Assembly (NCBI GenBank): GCA_012295275.1
Contig: CM022669.1
Coordinates: 14,202,672 to 14,232,671 of the forward strand
Origin: Chrysomallon squamiferum
Taxonomy: Eukaryota; Mollusca; Gastropoda; Neomphalida; Peltospiridae
Direction: 5' to 3'
DNA: 30,000 bases
Positions 1-30,000 of the stretch are shown here, in pieces. Under the pieces are notes generated by a model. That model worked only from the letters and a program-made list of their open reading frames with translations. It was not told the DNA's origin and did no database searches. Position 1 is the first letter of the stretch. Each line of letters opens with the position of its first letter. Position numbers and translations under genes: made by a program.

Positions 1-1538
1 CGAATTTAATAGACCCAAATATCAAGTTTAATGTAGGAGTAGACACAAATATCAAATATAATGTAGGAGTAGACCCAGATATCAAATTTAATGTAGGAGT
101 AGACCCAGATATCAAATTTAATGTAGGAGTAGACCCAAATATCGAATTTAATGTAGGAGTAGACCCAAATATCAAGTTTAATGTAGGAGTAGACACAAAT
201 ATCAAATGTAATGTAGGAGTAGACCCAGATATCAAATTTAATGTAGGAGTAGACCCAGATATCAAATTTAATGTAGGAGTAGACCCAAAAATCGAGTTTA
301 ATGTAGGAGTAGAACCAAATATCGAGTTTAATGTAGGAGCAGACCCAAATATCGAGTTTAATGTAGGAGCAGACCCAAATATTGAGTTTAAATCAGGAGC
401 AGACCCAAATATCCAGTTTAATGCAGGAGTAGACCCAAATATCCAGTTTAATGCAGGAGTAGACCCAAATATTGAGTTTAATGCAGGAGCAGACCCAAAT
501 ATCGAGTTTAATGTAGGAGTAGACACAAATATCCAGTTTAATGCAGGAGTAGACCCAAATATCGAGTTTAATGCAGGAGCAGACCCAAATATCGAGTTTA
601 ATGTAGGAGTAGACACAAATATCAAATTTAATGTAGGAGTAGACCCAGATATCCAATTTAATGTAGGAGTAGACCCAAATATCGAGTTTAATGTAGGAGT
701 AGACCCAAATATCGAATTTAATGTAGGAGTAGACCCAAATATCAAGTTTAATGTAGGAGTAGACACGAATATCAAATTTAATGTAGGAGTAGACCCAGAT
801 ATCCAATTTAATGTAGGAGTAGACCCAAATATCGAGTTTAATGTAGGAGTAGACCCAAATATCGAATTTAATGTAGGAGTAGACCCAAATATCAAATTTA
901 ATGTAGGAGTAGACACAAATATCAAATATAATGTAGGAGTAGACCCAGATATCAAATTTAATGTAGGAGTAGACCCAGATATCAAATTTAATGTAGGAGT
1001 AGACCCAAATATCGAATTTAATGTAGGAGTAGACCCAAATATCAAGTTTAATGTAGGAGTAGACACAAATATCAAATGTAATGTAGGAGTAGACCCAGAT
1101 ATCAAATTTAATGTAGGAGTAGACCCAGATATCAAATTTAATGTAGGAGTAGACCCAAAAATCGAGTTTAATGTAGGAGTAGAACCAAACCCAAATATCG
1201 AATTTAATGTAGGAGTAGACCCAAATATCGTATTTAATGTAGGAGTAGACCCAAGTATCGAATTTAATGTAGGAGTAGACCCAAATATCAAGTTCAATGT
1301 AGGAGTAGACACAAATATCAAATGTAATGTAGGAGTAGACCCAGATATCAAATTTAATGTAGGAGTAGACCCAGATATCAAATTTAATGTAGGAGTAGAC
1401 CCAGATATCAAATTTAATGTAGGAGTAGACCCAAATATCGAGTTTAATGTAGGAGTAGACCCAAGTATCGAATTTAATGCAGGAGTAGACCCAAATATCG
1501 AGTTTAATGTAGGAGTAGACCCAGATATCTAGTTTAAT
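1..1538. repeat. 30-bp minisatellite, about 50 units, abutting the stop codon
   Basis: Unit approximately atgtaggagtagacccaaat + atcgagttta, repeated from the window edge to the myosin stop. Variants (cccaaat/cccagat/cacaaat; gagttt/aaattt/aaatgt) make subtypes. One unit near 1171-1206 is 6 bp longer. The window starts inside the array, so its full length is unknown. On the minus strand most units contain ATTAAA. The stop-free 10-codon frames through it are a consequence of the 30-bp period, not a gene. Confidence 0.97.
1533..1538 (-). promoter_or_regulatory. ATTAAA polyadenylation hexamer directly after the stop
   Basis: The minus strand reads TAA-ATTAAA, so a common poly(A)-signal variant follows the stop codon with no gap. 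The downstream 30-bp units repeat the same hexamer. Whether cleavage occurs here is not visible in DNA. Confidence 0.4.
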
Positions 1539-22240
<20,702 letters not shown>

Positions 22241-22300
22241 AATTACGAATTTTGGGGGGTTTTTTTTTTTTTTTTTTTTTTAATTTCTTTATGTCTATTT
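22241..22300 (-). promoter_or_regulatory. 5' leader with upstream in-frame stop
   Basis: Minus-strand sequence just before the ATG is a run of 22 A, six C, then AAAATTCGTAATT. In frame with the ATG, TAA occurs at 22282-22280. No AG dinucleotide lies between that stop and the ATG, so the leader cannot be spliced coding sequence. This is the main evidence that the protein begins at 22240. Confidence 0.8.
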
Positions 22301-22610
22301 ATCTACTTGTTCGACTTCGGACGGTTTATTTACGCTGCTTTCGAACTGACGGTGACAGCTAATGTAACAACGACTTGCAGGCGGGGTAGCCTGTTTTCTA
22401 AAAATAGCCTCGAACTAATTCGTCATTGACATGCCCAGGTATTGTGATCGAGTCTCTGAGGTCACTATCGCCGCACCAATTGGATCAGGCGGTTGTTGCT
22501 ACGTATTGTCACCAAGCGCTATTTTCCGACGAGATCGTGACGATGTTTGGAAACTTGATCGGCGGGTTGATTGTTGCGTTTCGATTGTTGCGTTTCGTTT
22601 TAGATTAAAC
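22300..22610 (-). promoter_or_regulatory. CpG-richer promoter candidate
   Basis: This stretch stands out from the AT-rich surroundings: frequent CG dinucleotides (cttcggacgg, gcgctattttccgacg, tcggcggg), few homopolymers, and it sits immediately upstream of the gene. A CCAAT box lies at 22476-22480, within the palindrome CCAATTGG, and CTAAAAATAG at 22398-22407 fits the MEF2 consensus. No clear TATA box was seen. The promoter role is inferred from position and composition only. Confidence 0.5.
22398..22407. promoter_or_regulatory. MEF2-type box CTAAAAATAG
   Basis: Exact fit to YTAWWWWTAR about 160 bp upstream of the ATG. Such a site could link expression to muscle or neurons, but a 10-bp AT-rich match is weak evidence in AT-rich DNA. 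Its setting in the CpG-richer block makes it slightly more credible. Confidence 0.3.
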
Positions 22611-23146
22611 TTTTTACCCGTCATCATAGGTTTTGCTTCCTATTTGACTATATATGTCACTAGTTATTTATTTATGTATTTATTATTGTGATAGTCATGA
22701 TGACAGTTATGACGAGAATGATGATGACGATGATGAATCGTTGAAATATTAATAGGGTTATGAAATATAGGCCTATATGTATGTACCTCCTTATAAGATA
22801 TTTCTTATTTTTATTTATTCTTGGATCAGGCTACTCATTCAATAAATTTTTCATTCACTCATTGTAAAGAACTTTATCCATTTTTGCATTAAATAATATG
22901 TGTTTTTGTTTTGTATTTTTTTTCCTCATGGAATTACAACAGATAAAATTGCTAGGGACAACAACTGCTTTCTCAAATTTCATCAACAAATCCTCGATAC
23001 ATTGTTCTATTCTTTTCACAATATGAAAATGAGCTGTATATTAATTAAATATAAATATTTCTTAACGTATAGGCAAATGAATGTACCCCATTAATTACTG
23101 TTCTAATTTAAACTGAGACAGTGATACTAAATAAATATGAAAACAA

Positions 23147-23196
<50 letters not shown>

Positions 23197-23200
23197 TGTG

Positions 23201-23231
<31 letters not shown>

Positions 23232-23453
23232 TCATGTTATTGACTTCCCTTAGATTCCAACCTGTAGCATTTTATTTTAGACGAATTTTAAAACCCTAAA
23301 ACCACGTTTCTTTCTTGTAAAATTTAAGTGTTGATTATCAGTGCAGTTATTTATTTACATGCATATTTTTCTTCTTTTATTTATTTTTAATCCCTTTTCC
23401 TCTTTTTTTCTTCTTAACGCTTTCCTTGCAAAAAGCAAACATTTTTATAACAG
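22611..23453. repeat. Intergenic AT-rich DNA with (TG)n
   Basis: No gene recognised. A long (TG)n with two TC interruptions lies at 23151-23227. Confidence 0.85.
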
Positions 23454-23615
23454 TTAACAGCAGAAAGCAGATTTACCCCAAGGCCTTAAAAAACTTCTTG
23501 TTACACAGCAAGAAGTGGACACACCCCTAGAGGCTCCCAAACATCTTATCAGCCCAGTAAGTGCTGCCATCTGTAGGGCAGAAGTGCCATTACTGGTCTT
23601 GGTGATTTTTTTTTT
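23454..23615. other. Less AT-rich island, possible dispersed element
   Basis: This 160-bp stretch (gccttaaaaaacttcttgtt, cacccctagaggctcccaaa, ctgccatctgtagggcagaa) differs sharply in composition from its flanks and ends in a T run at 23607-23620. A 76-residue minus frame crosses it but is not recognisable and lacks support. It may be a fragment of a dispersed repeat or a conserved non-coding element. Confidence 0.35.
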
Positions 23616-24300
23616 TTTTTCAGGAGATATTTTTAATTCTGCAGTGAAAGTGTTATTAAATGCTAATGCTGTAACATTTTTCATGTCACACTGAAAATTA
23701 AAACCTGTTTTAAAGATAACTAAATCAAGATTTTTGTTGGTTTTGTTATTATGAGTATTATTTATTTATTTATATTAAATATAGAACGTTTTATAAAAAT
23801 GAAATAAATATTAAGAATTCTTCTTCTAAATTATTTTTTAAATTTCTACCAGTGATTTGTTACTAGGGTTATGGAAATACAATGATGGCAAAATAATGTA
23901 TTAAACTGAAAAATATCAGCATGTGGTCAAAAGTTAAAACTGTAATTATCAGACAACTGAAGAAAAAGCAGTATTAGTTGGAAAACCAGTTATCCTGCAT
24001 TTTTGCATTTTTTTAATGTATGTTTAGATTTTTTTTTTTTTTTTTTTTTAATTAAAAAAATTATTAAAATAATGTACATTGTAATATGTCTATGTCAGTC
24101 TGACTTTTCACTGGTGGTGAAGCTTGAAACCTGGAGTACATGTGTATGTTTTCAAGATTAGATGAATGTTTATTTGTTTATTTATTTATTTATTACAGTA
24201 ATAATAATAATAATAATAATAATAATATTCTTAGAAAATTAAAAAATAAATTTTTGTTGATATATTTTTATTGATTGTGTACTTATTTGTTTAAAAAATA
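23616..24300. repeat. AT-rich DNA with T run, TTTA and AAT tracts
   Basis: T run at 24029-24049, (TTTA)n about 24172-24194, (AAT)n about 24200-24226. No gene seen. Confidence 0.85.
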
Positions 24301-24309
24301 ATAATAAAA

Positions 24310-24630
24310 CGATCGTGCCACAGACATCTGTGGGAGTTCTGCCATTTTTATTTCATAATCTTTATCAGTTTATGCTCTCTTCGACAGCAGAAATAATCTT
24401 CCAAGAAATGTCCAATTAATTTATGGATGTCACGTCCAAGTAGACATTATTCTCAACAGCTTGCAGGATCAACCCATTTTAATGTCCCCATTAATTGTTT
24501 CCCCATTCTACACATTCCCCAACTTTTCCCAATCTATGGGAAGGTGTGTAAGGAGGTTATCTTGCTGCTAAGTGAAAAAAGTAACCCACATTGCATGATG
24601 GAAGCAGTTTTTATCTACATTTTCTAGAAA
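24310..24630. other. Less AT-rich unique island
   Basis: Balanced composition for about 300 bp, beginning with a 16-bp inverted repeat, CCACAGA-CA-TCTGTGG at 24318-24333. A 66-codon plus frame at 24427-24627 (QLAGSTHFNVPINCFPIL inside) resembles nothing I recognise. Could be an exon remnant, transposon fragment or conserved element. Confidence 0.3.
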
Positions 24631-25234
24631 AAAAGTATATATATATATATATATGTATATATCACACAATCAAACTTTCACAGATACGACATACACGAGC
24701 AGTAAAACAAAGACATTTTGTTTAATATTTTAGTTTTTATTGCAATGGTTTTCTTATGATGGAAAACATTACATGAGAAACCCAGGCTACAAATAAATCT
24801 CTAACTATCCTTAAAATGTGTATAACTGACAAATTCTCTCCTTTTATCTCTGCAACAGAGTTCTGTCTCACATACCATAATATGCTTAAGAATCATTTGT
24901 TAAAACTGATCTAAATTAATGCTAAATTATAAACATGGAGGAGCTATCCATACAAAACAGATAACCAGATGGTCAGACATCTTGGGTGCCATTTGTTAAA
25001 AAGAAAAAGAAAATTATATGAGCTATAAATTTTGCTAAGGACATTACATCATCTAAGGGCTGGCTTATCTAGGATGACTGGAAACCTTGGACTGGTTCTG
25101 TATAAAGGATTTTTTTTTTTTTTTTTTTTATAGAGTTGTTATGGGTTTTTTTTTAATGGTTTTTATAAAGAATAGTTTTAATAAAAATTAAGAATATTTT
25201 GAAAACACTGAATGACATTCACTGCTGCTAAAAA

Positions 25235-25273
<39 letters not shown>

Positions 25274-25512
25274 CATAAAAAAAAATCTTATTGTGAAAAA
25301 TAGTAATAATAAGAGAAGGAATAAAAATTTGACAGTAAGCATTTGAAAACCCAAGGACAATTTATCTGTTATCAGCTGGGAGTAATTTGCAATAGTGCAG
25401 AGGTGGTTGGTTACAGAATTATTTGATTGTTCATGGCTGTTATGTTTTGCTCACAAAATATATATAGACATTTAAAAAAAAAAAAAAATTCTTTCAAATT
25501 CAGAGATGAAAA

Positions 25513-25551
<39 letters not shown>

Positions 25552-26955
25552 CAAAGATTTATCAGTTTATGTAGAATAAACGAGTAAATATAATAATTAT
25601 TTTTGCATAAATATAAACTATCATATGAAACTTAACTTCAAAAATCTTGTTATTCATAATGGTTCAAACAAAAAGCTGGACTGCTTAAAAATAACAAATA
25701 TAATCCACATAAAAAGGAAACAAATCCAGATCCTTTAACTTCAAAAACAGAATATATACACCCAAACAGAAAGAATATGAAATATATATTTACCATAGAG
25801 CAATACACTGGAATGACTCTAGCTTTGTATATGCAGACACAAATATCTAAGAAATATATGAAAGAGTTCTCTAAACTTTTAAAAATTACAGTATATATTT
25901 CCTAAACAGAAAATTAAATCCTTCTTGTTTGATATGAAAATTGCTCAAACCAGATATATCTGACAAAATTTAAATTAATTCTTAAAAACTTTTATTAAAA
26001 AAAGAAGAAAAGAAAAAAAAAAAACAAATGCAATAAATTTTGTTATAATTAATTTTGAAAAAGAAAATTTAATTTATATTTTTTTATTTTGTTTTTAATT
26101 TTTTAATTTTTTTTTTTTTACACTGAAAGAATAACTAAAAAGTTAAGGAACCCTCCAAAATGATTTTCTGTTTAGTTATTTTAATATTAGTATATTTTGA
26201 AAATAGTATTCATGAAAAAATAAAAAACCTGCTCTGAATGTAAACATTAGTATTATAAAAAAAAAAAGAAAAAACAAAAGAAGGAAAATAAAAAAAATAC
26301 CATTATTAGATTAATTATAAACATATTAAAATCTTATGAAAATGTACACTCTTTCACAAATATTGAAATATTTAACAACATGATTAAAACGTTTATTTTA
26401 AAACAGTGAACAATATATATTCTAATTTAATACAAACCGAAACTAGTTTAAATACAGGAACAATGTTAGAAATTCATGATCTGCTTATATAACTTTGAAT
26501 TTATTTATATTACTATTAATAAAGAACAGTATTGCACCCCTCCATTTAAACTAAACAACTACACTATGGAATACCACTATTACATTATATACATCATAAA
26601 CATCACATATATATACTCTCTTAGTATGTGACCGTGTTAATTTCTTCTGCTAAACTCATTTGAATAAAACATTTTTAGTATACATAAATATACAAAAAAA
26701 TTAATATCACAGATTAATATTAATAATACAACCAGAACAGATAAAGTATACACACTTCTGTAACCGTATCAACGAAGTTTAGTAAATAATATCACGTAAA
26801 GAGGTGAATGCACGACATGTTTGTTATCACACAAAAAAAAAAAAAAAAAAAAAAAAAAAAGAATATTTTAGACAACAATGTAATCTAGACATTGGATGTC
26901 ATACAAAACAACATGTATTTTACACAATGTGTACTAAATTTAGGTATTGTACAAG

Positions 26956-26987
<32 letters not shown>

Positions 26988-27020
26988 GTATCTACCTTTA
27001 GTGGTTAATAACACCAAGTA
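24631..27020. repeat. Non-coding AT-rich DNA with TA, T, A and AAT runs
   Basis: TA runs at 24637-24660 and 25243-25270, T run at 25110-25130, AAT run at 25515-25547, A run of about 28 at 26833-26860, TA/CA at 26958-26987. No gene recognised. Confidence 0.8.
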
Positions 27021-27040
27021 AAAAATAAAGTTTTAAAAGA

Positions 27041-27112
<72 letters not shown>
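27041..27112. repeat. (TC)n(AC)n compound microsatellite
   Basis: About 28 TC units followed by seven AC units, essentially perfect. Confidence 0.97.
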
Positions 27113-27113
<1 letters not shown>

Positions 27114-27229
27114 TCCACAGTTTCTAAAAAAGAAAAAAACATATATCCACAGAACAATGTATTTCATGTATTTTAAAATGAATTTTATAAACTCTGACTT
27201 TCTCAAACACTTATTTTTATCTCTAACTA

Positions 27230-27620
27230 TAGCTTTAAATATTTAAAAACTTACATCACTGCAAAAAATTTGTCACTGCAATAACATTTACTATAATCAT
27301 ATTTTTTACAATGACAGCTTTAGTTATATATTAATATTTGTCACAACAATAATAGCTTTACCTAAATCCATGTTACAAAAACAGCTTTATATTCATGTCA
27401 CTAAAAAAAACAACACCTTTATTTATATTCATTTGTCACCAAAATAACCGTATCTGTATCAATAATAGTCACAATAATAACTTTAGCTATGTCTCTATTC
27501 ATTACAGTAACAGCTTTATCTATATTAATATTCAACCCAATATTAGTTTTATCTGTATCAGTCACAGAAACAGCTTTAACAATATTTATATGCATCACAA
27601 TAATAGTTTTATTTAAGCAC
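27230..27620. repeat. Degenerate 30-36-bp tandem repeat
   Basis: About ten units built on agctttatctatattaata + ttcatcacaataat. The agcttta element recurs near 27230, 27317, 27353, 27382, 27511 and 27571, with close variants (acctttat, actttagc, agttttat) between. Two overlapping plus frames here are repeat artefacts. Confidence 0.75.
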
Positions 27621-30000
27621 TTGTCTATTAAAGCTAAGTTTTTACACTATCCCTTTTACAACACAGCAATATTTTGGTGAAGTTGAAGAAAACACCAGTG
27701 ATGCTATTTCTGAATGACATTACAGTTATTTCGCAATCGTTTCATAACAATTTACATGTTTGTAACAGCTGATAACATCAGTGGTATTTGTTATTATTCC
27801 ATTATGACCATTCCATGCATGATAAAATAATCTGAATACAGATAAATATAACTTGTGCTTTTTTTAGCTTCTTTTCACTATTAATTATCATGAATCAGAC
27901 AGTGAAAATTTTATGCATATTATCACAAAAATATAATTTGTAGCAGTTTTTAATCTTATTTCAGTCAGTTGTGAATTAGACACTCAAAATTTTATGAAGG
28001 TTTTTGTCAAAAAACAACAACAAAAAAACATAAAAATAAAACTAAATTTTAAGCTATATCTATATTTAACTGGTTTCTAAAAATAATTTCTTACTGTTAT
28101 AAAATTACAGGTTTTATTCTGTATTGAAGTGAAAATTTTAAAAAATTTTAAATTTTTACTTAAGTCTTTACTTATTTAAATTGTTTAATGAATCATGTAC
28201 CTAGATGTTTTCTTGATGAACATAATTAACAATCATTTTAACAAAAAATATTTATTTTTAATTTGAATATACATGTGTGTGTGTGTGTGTGTGTGTGTGA
28301 AATATAGTAAATTTTAAATTTTGTGTCTATACATTTTTTTGTTTTAGTTCTTGGGAAAATGTCGAAGATGTGAAGAAAAAATTCTCAGATTAAGTATAAA
28401 GATAAACAAAACATAGTTTTTTTATATGTAAATAAAAAAAAATAATTAAAAAGTTAGATTTTAACTTCTGTACACTTTATTATTGAATTACAACTACAAA
28501 ACCCGATCTTTCTAAGAATTATATTCTGATTACAATGTTATCATGAACAGGTTTTTAAAAAATAGCTAACAAACAAACACACACACACACACACACACAC
28601 ACAACCCACACTCAAAAACAATGTTTTTCTTTCAGTTTCATTTAATACATACATTTTATGTTGTAATTTTTAAAAATATTTTGTTATTAAAAAGTTTTAC
28701 TTTTCAAAATAACACGAAAATAAATTTTTAATAAGTTCCTTCACAAATGTTAATATCAGCAAACAATCATGTTAATCAGTTTAACATAATATAGAGTATA
28801 TTAAAAATTTCTAATAAAAAGTATTTAATAGGTAAATAATTGATTATGCTGGTCATATTCTACAATCTGAACAATGGTTTGTGTTATTTTTGAAAATAGG
28901 TTCAGTAAAACAGAATAGCTCATTAATATTTATATATATATATATATATATAAAAAATAATAATAATAAATAAATAAATAAAAAACTTTAAGACATATTT
29001 AATTTCAACATCCAAGTAAATCATTTTTAGTTCTTGATTTTTTGCTTTTTTCAGATTTAGTTAAACTGTAATCCAAATGATTTAAAGCTGAGTTAGAGAA
29101 AATTGTTCTGTAGCACACCCACAATTAGCAGAAAATAAAAGTATTATAAACAATATTTCTTAAAATTCTATATTCAAAATATAAGGTATTCTTATAAAAT
29201 ATTAATTTTCAAAAATAAACAGCCATGGAAACATAATTTATTTTGTAATTATCAGTATTTATTTACTATATAGTATTCACTGAACCAATTACTGACATAA
29301 TTATTTGTATACAAGTTAATTTCTGAACATAAAAATGAATGTCTGATGGCATGATGAATTTTTTAAAAGATTAAGCACAGAACATTTAATGAGAAACAGA
29401 TAAAAATGGATGGAAAAAAAATCAAAAAAGGAAAAATAGAAATCATATTCATGAGATGGTTAGATTTGTACAAAACCTGTGTTCTTTTGGCTCAATGCAT
29501 AATGATCATAGTGTATAAAAGCATTTCAAGTGTAAATCTATTTAGAATTTCTTCAGTAGTAATTAAACAGTACATATTTGTTATAACAGGATTTAGAAGA
29601 TAAATTCTAATTATTTTATTTAAATTAGCAAAAAAAAAAAAAAAAATAGGTTCTATGTTGTACATTAAAGTTACTATGAGGTGTTTTCAATAACATAACA
29701 TTTTCACATCAACTTTTGGCTTGAGTTTCACCAACAATGTAAAAATGTCCTAAAACATAGTAACTCGTATCATACTTACAGAGGGTCCAGTTTTAACCTT
29801 TCAACAATAATAACAAGATCTTCTTCTAAAGACAGGTCTCAAATTCATTTGATTTTAAAATTAATGTACAAAGGAAGAGTTGCGTCCCTTTATGTTTCCA
29901 TTGTTTTCCCACTGTATATGTATGAAAAATACTTTTTTTAAAAATTTGGAATGTCCTGATGTATTATTATTGTTGTTGTTATGGAGATAATATTCCTGAA
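27621..30000. repeat. Non-coding AT-rich DNA with GT, AC and TA runs
   Basis: (GT)n at 28273-28300, (AC)n at 28577-28602, TA run at 28931-28952, A run at 29629-29646. A weak ~90-bp duplication (gaatcagacagtgaaaattt / gaattagacactcaaaattt) lies at 27890-27995. No gene recognised up to the window end. Confidence 0.75.

Noticed and set aside
393-806. 137-codon minus frame with a ten-residue repeat (KLDIWVYSYI type)
   Set aside because: It is only the 30-bp minisatellite read in a stop-free frame; period 30 is a multiple of 3, so open frames are automatic.
24427-24627. 66-codon plus frame as a small gene
   Set aside because: No recognisable motif, no supporting splice or conservation evidence; frames of this length are expected by chance in a less AT-rich block.

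Overview
The window is animal nuclear DNA: very AT-rich, packed with simple repeats, and carrying one long intron-rich gene. Every splice site I placed is GT-AG. The density of AAT/AAC microsatellites and minisatellites and the type of myosin suggest a lophotrochozoan, perhaps a mollusc. That taxonomic guess is inference.

The only gene I can reconstruct lies on the minus strand, from 22240 (ATG) down to 1539 (TAA). I joined 21 coding exons by hand using splice sites, phase and family motifs. They total 2340 nt and give an uninterrupted 779-residue protein. It is an unconventional myosin with a complete, apparently active motor (P-loop, switch I, switch II, acidic TEDS residue, actin-binding segment, SH helix, converter), one IQ motif and a short charged tail. 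It most resembles the class III / class XVI group. It has neither the N-terminal kinase of class III nor the ankyrin repeats of class XVI: an in-frame stop lies 42 nt upstream of the ATG with no AG acceptor between.

Layout: 1-1538 is a 30-bp minisatellite that begins right after the stop codon. 1539-22240 is the gene, with 20 introns of about 0.35 to 5 kb full of AAT/AAC, ATT, ATC, CA and GA tracts and several tandem repeats. 22241-22610 is a GC- and CpG-richer leader and promoter candidate. 22611-30000 is non-coding AT-rich DNA with microsatellites, two less AT-rich islands and a degenerate 30-36-bp tandem repeat. I recognise no gene there.

The most unusual feature is that tandem repeats have grown out of exon junctions of this gene. 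In intron 14 a 56/59-bp array copies the authentic 5' splice site, including the last 10 nt of exon 14, giving 22 further donor-like sites. In intron 17 a block holding the 3' splice site and first 36 nt of exon 18 recurs upstream, giving two further acceptor-like sites. At the 3' end, the 30-bp array abuts the stop codon, and most of its units carry ATTAAA in the gene's sense orientation. Whether the decoy sites are used is the main open question; RNA data would settle it.
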